From: SAR202 cluster bacterium
GTDB lineage: Bacteria > Chloroflexota > Dehalococcoidia > Lucifugimonadales > OSU-TB39
Reading direction: 5' to 3'
DNA: 64,000 bases
NCBI GenBank assembly: GCA_009392195.1
Contig: VFGY01000026.1
Span: 23,254 to 87,253 of the forward strand
The stretch's first letter is position 1, and every line of letters starts with the position of its first letter. The position numbers were made by a program, and so were the translations under genes. Positions 9,050 through 17,807 of this stretch are shown here, piece after piece. The notes under the pieces are model-generated. The model saw nothing but the letters and a program-made list of their open reading frames with translations, searched no databases and was not told the DNA's origin.

Positions 9050-10426
9050 ATGCAAGAACATACCCAGTTAACTCAAAAACGAATCAATGACGATTTGCTA
9101 CATAGCGTATTTACCGTTCCTAGATGGTGGCCAGGTAGCACGTTAATACTTTTGCTAATTTTTATTGCTGGCGCTTGTGCCTTCGGTTATATGATTAATA
9201 AAGGTATCGGGGTAACCGGTCTAAACAGGCCTGCTTACTGGGGCGTTTTCATTGTTAATTTCGTTTTTTGGATAGGTATTAGCCACGCTGGAATCATGGT
9301 TTCTGCAATTTTGAGATTAACACAAGCAGAGTGGAGAAGACCAATTACAAGAGCAGCAGAGGTTCTCACGGTATTTTCTCTTACAGCAGCTCTCATGGCT
9401 GCTCCTTTGACACACGTTGGAAGACAATGGAGAGTACTCTATTGGGTATTCCCCTATGACTTCGCAAGAGGAATTTGGCCGAATGTAAGATCTCCTTTCG
9501 TTTGGGATCCAAGCGCAGTAATGACATATCTTATTGCAAGTACATTGTTTGTAATAATTTGTTTAATACCAGACTTAGCAGTAGTAAGAGATAGAAGCAA
9601 AGGGCTCAGAAAAAAGATATATGGAGTTTTATGTCTTGGCTGGAGAGGTACACCAAGACAATGGAAACTACAAACAGTTGCCGGAATATTATTATCAGCT
9701 TTAGTTTTACCTGTATTTGCTTCAGTACACAGCATAGTCTCATGGGACTTTGCAGTCCAAATTGGTCCTGAAGCTTGGCATTCAACAATTTTTGCACCAT
9801 ACTTTATAATCGGTGCAATCCATTCTGGAGTGTCAGCTGTCGCAACGTTGATGGTAGTTATGGTTTGGGCGTGGGGCTATAGAACGTACATAACACCTGA
9901 CCATTTAGACGCAATCGCACGATTATTGATTGTGGTTGCTGTAACTTGGTTTTTCTTTTTCTTTCTTGAATGGATATATGCTCTATACACCCTAGAATTT
10001 GGCGAATTAGCTATGAGAGAGCTACAGGTGTTTAGTTGGCCCTATGGGGCGTTATTTATAGTGTTCCTATTTACAGCCTTTTTAATTCCCGTACCCATGT
10101 GGCTTTTTAGAAATATAAGAAGAAGCTATTTATGGATGTTTATAACCACAATACTTGTCAATATAGGTATGTGGCTAGAAAGATTTTTAATTATTGTTCC
10201 TGGAGTGATACGCAGGGGAGAATTAATGTTTAATTGGGGCACATACCATCCAAGTATAATAGAGATCTTAATGGTATTAGCAACATTCGGCTGGATGATG
10301 TTTGGATTATTAGTTTTTTCAAAAATCTTCCCGTTAGTTCCACTTTTTGATGTCAAAGAAGGAATGGTAGGTAGAGATGAAATTAAAATTGGCCGCAGAA
10401 TAATACCTGCGTCAATAAGAGAATAA
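9050..10426 (+). CDS. actC: Alternative complex III quinol-binding membrane subunit ActC (NrfD family)
   Basis: 458 residues with about ten helices. It has the motifs FWIGISHAGIMVSAILRL and EWRRPITRAAE (about residues 75-105) and MWLERFLIIVPG near residue 375, all characteristic of ActC/NrfD quinol-site subunits. It should oxidise menaquinol at the extracytoplasmic side and pass electrons to the FeS subunit. It lies 32 bases after the ActF-like gene and 12 bases before ActD; the order ActF-like then ActC is unlike the usual A-B-C-D-E-F. Confidence 0.87.
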   Translation: MQEHTQLTQKRINDDLLHSVFTVPRWWPGSTLILLLIFIAGACAFGYMINKGIGVTGLNRPAYWGVFIVNFVFWIGISHAGIMVSAILRLTQAEWRRPITRAAEVLTVFSLTAALMAAPLTHVGRQWRVLYWVFPYDFARGIWPNVRSPFVWDPSAVMTYLIASTLFVIICLIPDLAVVRDRSKGLRKKIYGVLCLGWRGTPRQWKLQTVAGILLSALVLPVFASVHSIVSWDFAVQIGPEAWHSTIFAPYFIIGAIHSGVSAVATLMVVMVWAWGYRTYITPDHLDAIARLLIVVAVTWFFFFFLEWIYALYTLEFGELAMRELQVFSWPYGALFIVFLFTAFLIPVPMWLFRNIRRSYLWMFITTILVNIGMWLERFLIIVPGVIRRGELMFNWGTYHPSIIEILMVLATFGWMMFGLLVFSKIFPLVPLFDVKEGMVGRDEIKIGRRIIPASIRE

Positions 10427-10438
10427 AAGGGGGTTTAT

Positions 10439-10984
10439 GTGGTGAACTCAATATCCAATATTTTAAATCAACAAAGCGTTTTAGGGTTATTTTCAACAGA
10501 AGACTCTGCTGCTGACGCATTAGATGCATTATCAGAAGCTGGATTCGACTCTAAAGAATATGAAATATTAACAGGTACTCCCTATCCAGAAGGAACATTT
10601 GGAGAAGAAGAACCCAAGCACAAACTATTTCGATTCCCATTAATCGGTGCAGCCTGTGGGTTCATCGTTGGCCTCGGCCTTACAACTGCTACACAATTAG
10701 CTTATCCAGTAGTAACGGGCGGTAAGCCTATATTATCCATACCTGCAATGCTAATCATAATGTATGAAGGTACTATGCTAGGTGCTATATTAATGACAGT
10801 AGCAGGTATAATATTTGAATCTAGACTGCCAAGATTATTTATGGGAGCTTATAGTCCTAAAATTACCGAAGGCTTTATTGGAGTTGCTGTTACTTCAGCA
10901 CCCGAAAAAATCCAGAAGGCAGAAGAAGTTTTGAAAAAATGTGGCGCAGAAGAAATAACAAACGGTCAGGATACATCCGAATGA
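10439..10984 (+). CDS. actD: Alternative complex III subunit ActD (DUF3341 family)
   Basis: 181 residues. An N-terminal soluble alpha/beta domain (about 1-60, with VLGLFSTEDSAADALDAL) precedes two membrane helices (about 68-90 and 105-128) and a C-terminal soluble part, the usual ActD layout. The start is GTG at 10439, six bases after an AAGGGG SD; an ATG at 10437 is in another frame and stops at once. ActD binds along the cytoplasmic side of ActC/F. The stop codon overlaps the actE start (ATGA). Confidence 0.87.
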   Translation: MVNSISNILNQQSVLGLFSTEDSAADALDALSEAGFDSKEYEILTGTPYPEGTFGEEEPKHKLFRFPLIGAACGFIVGLGLTTATQLAYPVVTGGKPILSIPAMLIIMYEGTMLGAILMTVAGIIFESRLPRLFMGAYSPKITEGFIGVAVTSAPEKIQKAEEVLKKCGAEEITNGQDTSE

Positions 10985-11679
10985 AAATAATGAATGTAAA
11001 TAATTTCAAATACATTCACGTCTTTTTCACATCCGTTATGTGTTTATGTCTTCTCATTTTACTTGGATGCTCAGGAAATATGAGGACCGGTGATGTAGAA
11101 ATTGCAGGAGGATTGATAAAAGCTAAGGGTCCTGCATTCCCAGAATCCGGTGCACATAAAGTGGAGATTTTCACCGAAATGCACTACCAACCTTCATATA
11201 AATCTCAAGAGCCAAGTAGGATTTTACCTCCGCCTAATTCTGTTCCTGTAACAGGTAAAGAAATAAGTTATAAAAGCCTCGAAGATTATAACAACTACTC
11301 TCCTAACATAAATCTTGCAAGTAATGATTTAGAGTTGGGACAACAACTATATACTATTAATTGTCTAGTGTGTCATGGAGCTAGTCTAAAAGGAATTGAT
11401 GAAACTCAAATAGAATTAAAAGCAACTATATTGAATCTTAATGATGTTGAAAATAACCCTCTTTACAATAGAGGGCCTTATCCAGCTAATTTATTAAGTG
11501 AAGTAACTACTAATTCTACCGACAGTGAAATTTTCGCCTTTATATCATGGGGTGGTAGACAAGGGTTTGCAGCACGCGAAAAAGACAAAGCGTCGAATTC
11601 TCCAATGCCTCAATTCTATTATATGCTTTCTGAAACAGAAAGATGGGCCTTAGTCAATTATATAAGATCATTTCAGTAG
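10981..11679 (+). CDS. actE: Alternative complex III subunit ActE, monoheme cytochrome c lipoprotein
   Basis: 232 residues from the ATG that overlaps the actD stop by four bases; an upstream in-frame ATG at 10939 would bury the signal peptide. A lipoprotein signal ends in LLGC (about residues 25-30). A c-type heme motif CLVCHG sits near residue 130 and the C-terminal MPQFYYMLSETERWALVNYIR supplies a candidate Met ligand, as in ActE. Family role: mobile-type heme domain passing electrons from ActA to a cytochrome oxidase or soluble carrier. No oxidase gene follows in this window. Confidence 0.88.
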   Translation: MKIMNVNNFKYIHVFFTSVMCLCLLILLGCSGNMRTGDVEIAGGLIKAKGPAFPESGAHKVEIFTEMHYQPSYKSQEPSRILPPPNSVPVTGKEISYKSLEDYNNYSPNINLASNDLELGQQLYTINCLVCHGASLKGIDETQIELKATILNLNDVENNPLYNRGPYPANLLSEVTTNSTDSEIFAFISWGGRQGFAAREKDKASNSPMPQFYYMLSETERWALVNYIRSFQ

Positions 11680-11743
11680 AATTTTACTAACATGATATAG
11701 TTGGATTTTACTAGCAATATATATATTATTGAGTATCCAAAAC

Positions 11744-12448
11744 ATGCAAATACCAGAAAACCAAATGGCTTGGCCTCGCAAAAGATTCACAGGAACTATA
11801 GGTTTATATGGGGCTTGTTTAGGTATTGCGGCAATATTGATATCTTTCATGTCGCCTGAATCAGGCTTTTTAGAATCTGCACCTGACACCCAACAAGTTT
11901 CCAACATGTCCAATTATGTTTGGCAAACAGCACAGGATACAACTCTACTCAGAGCAATTATTCTTTCTGTATGTGGCTTTATTGGAGGAGCATTTATTAC
12001 AATTCCAGTAGCCTACTGGTGGTTCGGAAAAAAACCAACATTCACAGCATATTCAAAAAAAACACTAGACTCGAGAGGTGTCCCTGCATGGCTTATGATG
12101 GGCTTAATGTATGGGCTTATTTTCCCACTGGTTGTTGGAGCTTATTTCTTGCCATTTGGAAGAGAATTCATACTCTTTCTCACTGGCTTAACTTCTGTTC
12201 CTGATTTAGTTATAAGCCAAACAGACTTGTTCACAGGTAAATGGATAAGATTCATGTTTGTGGTTGGGGCACGACTTTTGTTTGCTGGTATATTTGCCGG
12301 ATTCGCTTTTGGTCCAGGGGCATGGATAATAGATAAATTCGTATCCAGTGATAATCAAAAATCATCTCGTTTCACTAGTTGGATTATTACTTTTGCCATG
12401 TCTTCGGGAGTCATTTTATTTGCTTTAATTTGGGTGTCAGGCGACTAA
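11744..12448 (+). CDS. Polytopic membrane protein at the end of the complex III operon (unknown function)
   Basis: 234 residues from ATG 11744 (a TTG at 11729 in frame is possible; neither has a clear SD). Five or so hydrophobic helices are visible, about residues 15-36, 65-88, 113-136, 160-190 and 205-229, with no heme, metal or transporter motif that I recognise. It lies 64 bases after actE on the same strand and before the promoter of the ABC transporter, so it probably belongs to the complex III transcript. It might be an extra subunit or assembly factor; this is inference from position. Confidence 0.7.
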   Translation: MQIPENQMAWPRKRFTGTIGLYGACLGIAAILISFMSPESGFLESAPDTQQVSNMSNYVWQTAQDTTLLRAIILSVCGFIGGAFITIPVAYWWFGKKPTFTAYSKKTLDSRGVPAWLMMGLMYGLIFPLVVGAYFLPFGREFILFLTGLTSVPDLVISQTDLFTGKWIRFMFVVGARLLFAGIFAGFAFGPGAWIIDKFVSSDNQKSSRFTSWIITFAMSSGVILFALIWVSGD

Positions 12449-12530
12449 ATTTAATACATACAAATTCACTAATCCACAATGAACAAAAAACTTACGTTTT
12501 CCAAGTAACTTTAGAAATAAGCAAATAGCC

Positions 12531-12557
12531 TTGACACGAATATAATAATACTATACT
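12531..12557 (+). promoter_or_regulatory. Probable sigma-70 promoter of the peptide-type ABC transporter operon
   Basis: TTGACA at 12531-12536 and TATACT at 12552-12557, 15 bases apart, about 74 bases before the permease start. The spacing is one or two bases shorter than optimal. The surrounding gap (12449-12630) shows no other structure. Confidence 0.5.
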
Positions 12558-12630
12558 CTTTTCCCACCTGTACCTCGTATCGTATTATGGTAAAATCTAT
12601 ACGTTCGAAACTTCTAAAGGGATATCAACT

Positions 12631-13623
12631 ATGGCAAATTATATAGTAAAAAGAATAATACTAGCTTTCTTCACTACAGCTGCTATATCGGTACTTTCCT
12701 TCGTTGTAATTCAACTACCTAAAGGTGATTACGTTGACTGGTATGTTGAAGATTTAATGCAAAAAGGCGACCATATTAGCTTAGCACAGGCCCAAAACAT
12801 AAGAGAATATTATGGACTAGATAAACCGATGTTGCTTCAGTATGGGATGTGGATGTGGCGAATGTCTAGCTTAGATTTTGGCTACGGATTTGAAGGTCAA
12901 AAACCAGTTGAGGAACAAATTGCTGAAAAACTACCTACTACAATTGCTTTAGTTGCCTTCACAACAGTAATAACTTGGTTATTTGCGATACCGGTAGGTA
13001 TATATACAGCAATGAGACAACACACGGTTGAAGACTACACTATGACCTTTTTAGGTTTCATAGGATTGGCTGTGCCTGATTTCTTATTAGGTCTATTAAT
13101 GATGTACATCTTCTTTAAATATTTTGATTTCAGTGTAGGAGGATTGTTCTCAAGTCAATATGAATATGCTCCTTGGAGTTGGGATAAATTCGTAGACTTA
13201 TGTCAGCACATGATTATTCCAGCTGTTGTATTAGGTACAGCTGGTACAGCTGGATTAATAAGAACAATGCGTAACAACTTACTAGACGAACTTGCAAAAC
13301 CATACGTTTTGACGGCTAGGTCTAAAGGCCTAAGAGGGTGGCGAGTAATTGTTAAATACCCTGTTCGTGTGGCATTAAACCCGTTTATAAGCGGTATCGG
13401 CGGAGTGCTACCAAGTCTTGTGAGTGGAAGCGTGATCGTGTCCTTTGTGTTGAGCTTGCCTACTCTAGGACCTTTGCTACTAAATTCAATTCAAAGACAA
13501 GATATGTACCTAGCAGGAACTATCATATTGATGCTAGGAGCATTAACAGTACTTGGATTCTTGATTTCCGACCTTATGTTGGTGTTAGTAGATCCACGTA
13601 TTAAATTTGAAGGCAAAGAATAA
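12631..13623 (+). CDS. Peptide/nickel-type ABC transporter permease (DppB/OppB family)
   Basis: 330 residues, one N-terminal helix, then a BPD_transp_1 domain with five more helices; the coupling-helix region contains RTMRNNLLDELAKPYVLTARSKG (about residues 210-235), matching the EAA loop of DppB-type permeases. SD AAAGGGA precedes the ATG. First gene of a permease-permease-ATPase-ATPase operon. Substrates of this family are oligopeptides, dipeptides, nickel complexes or other small amphipathic molecules; no substrate-binding protein gene is present nearby, so specificity is open. Confidence 0.9.
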   Translation: MANYIVKRIILAFFTTAAISVLSFVVIQLPKGDYVDWYVEDLMQKGDHISLAQAQNIREYYGLDKPMLLQYGMWMWRMSSLDFGYGFEGQKPVEEQIAEKLPTTIALVAFTTVITWLFAIPVGIYTAMRQHTVEDYTMTFLGFIGLAVPDFLLGLLMMYIFFKYFDFSVGGLFSSQYEYAPWSWDKFVDLCQHMIIPAVVLGTAGTAGLIRTMRNNLLDELAKPYVLTARSKGLRGWRVIVKYPVRVALNPFISGIGGVLPSLVSGSVIVSFVLSLPTLGPLLLNSIQRQDMYLAGTIILMLGALTVLGFLISDLMLVLVDPRIKFEGKE

Positions 13624-13657
13624 AAACTATTAAATATATCTTTATAGGTATTTAAAT

Positions 13658-14881
13658 ATGACACAACAAGTAAAAGAAGAAAACCCAAGTCAGAGTGACG
13701 ACAACGAAGAAATATTAGTGGCAACACAATATCAGTTGATGTGGTGGGGATTCAAAAAACATAAACCTGCAATGATTTCAGGAGTTGTTTTGATGTTGTT
13801 CTATATATTATTCCCAATAGCTGAATTTATGGGGATAGGAGATCCTGCTCAGGTTAGAACTCAATTCCACTATATAAGACCTCAGGCGTTACATTTTTTT
13901 GAGTCTACGATTGATGGCAACAAATTTAATCCACACGTAAAAGGTGTCCGTGGATTTAGAGATCCACTAACCCATAAAAAAGATTACGAAGTTTTGGAAG
14001 ATGAAATACTCCCAGTTGGATTATGGCAAACAAGTTGGGATTATAAGTTTTTGGGTATAATTGAAACAAGAAAGCATCTTGTTGGCTTTAAGCATGAAGA
14101 ATTTTGGTCCGATCCAAAACGTGATGAACAAACACCTGAACAACTAGCTAAATCGTTAGATAGAGAGCTGAAGAAAAGGCCTTCTTTATACCTTCTTGGA
14201 AGTGACAAGGTAGGTAGGGATCAATGGTCAAGATTACTATTATCGAACAGGATTTCTCTTTCGATAGGGTTGATAGGTGTTGCACTTAGCTTCTTATTTG
14301 GGATAACACTCGGAGGCATTTCAGGTTACTATGGAGGCATAGTTGATACAATTATTCAACGTGCTATTGAAATCATTCAATCGGTACCAACACTTCCTCT
14401 ATGGATTGGATTATCCGCTGCGGTACCAAGAGATTGGGGGGTGCTGCAAGTATATTTGGCCATAACTATAATATTGTCGGTATTGGGGTGGACGGGAACA
14501 GCAAGAGTTGTGAGAGGAAAATTCTTATCTTTAAGAGAAGAGGATTTTGTGATGGCCGCACAAATTGCTGGAGCAAATGAGGGAAGAATTATGTTTAGAC
14601 ACATGCTGCCTTCATTCTATAGCCATTTGATTGCTCAAGTCAGTTTGTCTATCCCTGGTATGATAATTGGAGAAATATCTCTTAGCTTCTTAGGACTAGG
14701 TTTAAGAGCACCAGCTGTAAGCTACGGAATTATGCTGCAACAAGCACAAAACCCACAAGTTGTGGCTTTATACCCATGGCTTATGTTTGTAGCGATACCT
14801 GTCATATTCATTGTTTTAGCATTTAACTTCTTAGGTGATGGCCTTAGGGATGCGGCTGACCCATATGGAGGAAGGAATTAA
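13658..14881 (+). CDS. Peptide/nickel-type ABC transporter permease (DppC/OppC family), long form
   Basis: 407 residues, about 100 longer than a typical DppC. The extra length is a hydrophilic segment (about residues 60-185) between the first helix (45-62) and the conserved permease core, so it should lie outside the membrane. The core has GSDKVGRDQWSRLL, typical of DppC, and the coupling loop with REEDFVMAAQIAGANEGRIMFRH split over about residues 290-312. It pairs with the upstream DppB-like protein to form the channel. The extended outer domain might help capture substrate. Confidence 0.9.
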   Translation: MTQQVKEENPSQSDDNEEILVATQYQLMWWGFKKHKPAMISGVVLMLFYILFPIAEFMGIGDPAQVRTQFHYIRPQALHFFESTIDGNKFNPHVKGVRGFRDPLTHKKDYEVLEDEILPVGLWQTSWDYKFLGIIETRKHLVGFKHEEFWSDPKRDEQTPEQLAKSLDRELKKRPSLYLLGSDKVGRDQWSRLLLSNRISLSIGLIGVALSFLFGITLGGISGYYGGIVDTIIQRAIEIIQSVPTLPLWIGLSAAVPRDWGVLQVYLAITIILSVLGWTGTARVVRGKFLSLREEDFVMAAQIAGANEGRIMFRHMLPSFYSHLIAQVSLSIPGMIIGEISLSFLGLGLRAPAVSYGIMLQQAQNPQVVALYPWLMFVAIPVIFIVLAFNFLGDGLRDAADPYGGRN

Positions 14882-14934
14882 TAAATCCCCTGTGTCATAA
14901 TTATAAGACTAAAAATTACTTTAGGTAGGTAAAC

Positions 14935-15969
14935 ATGGTTACAACTGAACAAAAATCAATCTTGTCTGTAAAAGACTTGCAAATATACTTCAACACGGAT
15001 GAAGGTGTTGTAAGAGCGGTAGACGGAGTTAATTTCGAAATCGCCCAAGGTAAAACTTTGGGAGTTGTTGGAGAAAGTGGTTGTGGTAAAAGTACAGTGG
15101 GAAGAGCTCTTCTTCAAATTCTTGACAGAAACGGAAGAATAAACGGTGGCGAAATCAATTGGGTTCGTGGTGGTGGAGAAGAGGAAGAAGAAACTATTAA
15201 CATAGCAAAACAATCTCGTAACAGTTCAATCATGAGATCGATAAGAGGAGATGATATTGCTTTAGTTTTCCAAGAGCCAATGACATCATTCAGTCCTGTT
15301 CATACTATTGGAAACCAATTAATGGAAATGATAAGACTTCATAAAGATGTTAGTAAATCCGAAGCAAAAGAAAGAGCTGTTGAACTCCTTGAAATGGTAC
15401 ACATACCTAATCCAGAACAAAGAGTTAATGAATATTCTTTCCAACTGAGTGGAGGGTTACGTCAAAGAGCTATGATCGCTATGGCTTTAGCATGTGAACC
15501 TAAATTACTAATAGCTGATGAGCCAACTACGGCTTTAGACGTAACAACACAAGCACAGATATTAGACCTACTTAGAGAACTGCAAGAAAAGAACGGTATG
15601 TCAATAATACTGATAACCCATAATCTTGGAGTAGTCGCTGAAATGGCTGACGAAGTTGTAGTTATGTACCTTGGTAAAGCGGTTGAGTCTGGAACTGCCG
15701 AGCAAATATTCCATAACCCACAACATCCGTATACTCAAGGATTGTTACGTTCGATACCAAGTATATACGCTAAATCTGAAGGCAAACTACCATCAATTGC
15801 TGGTTACATTCCACACCCATTTAATAGACCATCTGGATGTGAGTTTAGACCAAGATGTGAATCTTATATTGAAGGTGTTTGTGACAAAAACACACCGGTA
15901 TTTCAAAATCTAAATGATACATCTCAAAAAGTGGCATGTTTCGTACATCATCCACCACAGGAGGCATAA
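14935..15969 (+). CDS. Peptide/nickel-type ABC transporter ATP-binding protein (DppD/OppD family)
   Basis: 344 residues. Walker A GESGCGKST (about 48-56), Q-loop VFQEPMTSF, ABC signature LSGGLRQR, Walker B LLIADEPTTALD and the switch His in ILITHNLG are all present. The C-terminal oligopeptide-transporter domain has the four-Cys region CEFRPRC...C...C that binds an FeS cluster in characterised DppD/OppD proteins. An unusual run of acidic residues (GGGEEEEE) follows the first lobe near residue 80. It energises import with the next gene product. Confidence 0.92.
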   Translation: MVTTEQKSILSVKDLQIYFNTDEGVVRAVDGVNFEIAQGKTLGVVGESGCGKSTVGRALLQILDRNGRINGGEINWVRGGGEEEEETINIAKQSRNSSIMRSIRGDDIALVFQEPMTSFSPVHTIGNQLMEMIRLHKDVSKSEAKERAVELLEMVHIPNPEQRVNEYSFQLSGGLRQRAMIAMALACEPKLLIADEPTTALDVTTQAQILDLLRELQEKNGMSIILITHNLGVVAEMADEVVVMYLGKAVESGTAEQIFHNPQHPYTQGLLRSIPSIYAKSEGKLPSIAGYIPHPFNRPSGCEFRPRCESYIEGVCDKNTPVFQNLNDTSQKVACFVHHPPQEA

Positions 15970-15972
15970 ATC

Positions 15973-17025
15973 GTGGCAGAAACAAAAACAGAAACAAAAA
16001 CTGGAAACATACTAGAAGTAAATAATCTAGTTAAATATTTCCCAATACAAAAAGGGTTTTTAAAACGTCATGTAGGTGATGTTAGAGCCGTCGATGACGT
16101 GTCTTTTACTATTGAAAATGGAGAGACATTAGCTCTAGTTGGAGAAAGCGGTTGTGGTAAAACCACAACCTCCAGATGCATATTGCGGGCGATTGAACCA
16201 ACCAGTGGCGAAGTGAATTTTGTAACAAAAGACGACCAAACTGTTGATGTAACTCAACTAGGTAAAGAAGCTCTTCGTGAATTACGTCAAGACATGCAAA
16301 TGATCTTTCAAGACCCGTTTAGCTCTTTGAATCCAAGAATGATGTTACTAGATATAGTTGGTGAACCACTGTTAGTCCATGGAATGAAAAGTCGTTCAGA
16401 CAGAGCAGATAGAGTTGCTGAGCTTCTTAGGTTAGTAGGACTAAGACCTGAATATATGAGAAGATTCCCACACGCATTTAGTGGTGGTGAAAGACAGAGA
16501 ATAGGAATTGCAAGAGCATTAGCACTTAATCCAAGATTGGTTGTAGCCGATGAACCTGTTTCTGCTCTAGACGTATCAGTACAAGCAGCTGTAATAAACC
16601 TTCTTGAAGATTTACAAGAACAATTAGGATTAACCTATTTGTTTGTAGCTCATGACTTAAGTGTTGTAAGACATATTGCAGACCGTACAGCAGTTATGTA
16701 CGTTGGTAAAATCGTTGAACTAGCTGACACTGAGGAATTGTTTGAAAATCCTCGACACCCATATACTGCAGCGCTATTGTCAGCTGTACCTATACCGGAT
16801 CCTCGATTCAAAGCTAGTCGAATACCACTCGAAGGCGAGGTTGCAAATCCTGCAGCTCCACCATCAGGATGCTACTTCCATCCAAGGTGTCCTCATGCAA
16901 CAGACCAGTGTGCAATTGATACACCTCAACTGGAAGAAATTAGTCCAGGGCACTGGGTAAGTTGCTTAAGAGCTAAAGAAATTGATTTAGCTGGATTACA
17001 AGCATCTCACGGAATGGAAAAGTAA
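15973..17025 (+). CDS. Peptide/nickel-type ABC transporter ATP-binding protein (DppF/OppF family)
   Basis: 350 residues. Walker [11 protein letters not shown]-loop [14 protein letters not shown] (diagnostic for DppF/OppF), signature FSGGERQR, Walker [13 protein letters not shown] and switch region VAHDLS. The C-terminal Cys-containing extension [10 protein letters not shown] is typical of this family. The GTG start is backed by an AGGAGG SD at 15959-15964 that overlaps the end of the preceding gene, so translation is coupled. Last gene of the transporter operon. Confidence 0.92.
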   Translation: MAETKTETKTGNILEVNNLVKYFPIQKGFLKRHVGDVRAVDDVSFTIENGETLALVGESGCGKTTTSRCILRAIEPTSGEVNFVTKDDQTVDVTQLGKEALRELRQDMQMIFQDPFSSLNPRMMLLDIVGEPLLVHGMKSRSDRADRVAELLRLVGLRPEYMRRFPHAFSGGERQRIGIARALALNPRLVVADEPVSALDVSVQAAVINLLEDLQEQLGLTYLFVAHDLSVVRHIADRTAVMYVGKIVELADTEELFENPRHPYTAALLSAVPIPDPRFKASRIPLEGEVANPAAPPSGCYFHPRCPHATDQCAIDTPQLEEISPGHWVSCLRAKEIDLAGLQASHGMEK

Positions 17026-17082
17026 AACTCGGGGTTTTTGAATCACTTTATCAATAAATAATCTGTTAGTAATAGGTTAAAT

Positions 17083-17592
17083 ATGGAAGTATACCAAGCT
17101 GTTACCACATTATTGGCAGTGCGTGAATTTCAGAAAAAACCTGTATCGGAAACCTTGGTGAATAAAATCATCGAGTCTGCTAGGCTTACTGGAAGTAGTA
17201 TGAATCTTCAACCCTGGCATTTCATTTTGATTAGAAATCGTGGCACGCTTGTTAAAATCGGTGAACTTGTCACATCAGGTAAATATACTGCCCAAGCTAA
17301 TTTCGCTATAGCTGTTGCTACAGAAAAATCATCTCAGTTTGCGATATCTGACGCTAGCAGAGCAATCCAATCCATGATGCTTACCGCATGGTCGGAAGGT
17401 GTAGGTTCAAACTGGACCGGTTGGGTTGGAATGACCAAGGTGGCTAATTTACTAGGTATACCTAAGAATTTAGATGTAATTGCCGTAGTGCCTTTCGGAT
17501 ATCCCAAGAAAATCCATACTAAAGGCATAAAGAATAGAAAATCGCTTAAAGAAATTGTCCACGCTGAGGAATTTGGTAAATCTTTATCTTAA
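17083..17592 (+). CDS. Nitroreductase-family FMN protein
   Basis: 169 residues, small for the family but complete. FMN-binding features include the N-terminal AVREFQKKPV Arg segment, SSMNLQPWHFILIR (about residues 38-52) and the C-terminal VPFGYPKK. Family members use NAD(P)H and FMN to reduce nitroaromatics, quinones, flavins or enones; physiological substrate is unknown here. It lies 57 bases after the transporter and could be on that transcript. No strong SD is seen. Confidence 0.85.
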   Translation: MEVYQAVTTLLAVREFQKKPVSETLVNKIIESARLTGSSMNLQPWHFILIRNRGTLVKIGELVTSGKYTAQANFAIAVATEKSSQFAISDASRAIQSMMLTAWSEGVGSNWTGWVGMTKVANLLGIPKNLDVIAVVPFGYPKKIHTKGIKNRKSLKEIVHAEEFGKSLS

Positions 17593-17610
17593 TAATATCC
17601 AATAGTAATA

Positions 17611-17632
17611 CTTTTAATGATTATATTAAAAG
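17611..17632. repeat. Perfect inverted repeat between nitroreductase and prs
   Basis: CTTTTAAT (17611-17618) and ATTAAAAG (17625-17632) form a perfect 8-bp stem with a six-base loop, just after the nitroreductase stop. No U-tract follows on the plus strand, so it is a weak hairpin or a protein site rather than a clear terminator. Confidence 0.4.
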
Positions 17633-17757
17633 CACCTTAAGTAAGTTAAAGCTTTATTTGTCACACTGGTTATGAACTAAATTATTTGCCAGTAAGTGTT
17701 TAACAACGTTAATTTTATTATTATCATTTATCAAGTATTTTGGTTAGTGAATTTAAT

Positions 17758-17784
17758 TTTACTTACTAGCGTATGTGATATAAT
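17758..17784 (+). promoter_or_regulatory. Probable extended -10 promoter for prs
   Basis: An ideal extended -10, TG-A-TATAAT (TATAAT at 17779-17784), lies 23 bases before the prs ATG. The best -35 is a weak TTTACT at 17758-17763 with 15-base spacing, which an extended -10 can tolerate. Confidence 0.5.
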
Positions 17785-17807
17785 TTCGACAAAATAAAGG
17801 TTAAATC

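Noticed and set aside
17611..17632. Inverted repeat as an intrinsic terminator for the nitroreductase gene
   Set aside because: Stem is almost all A-T and no U-tract follows.
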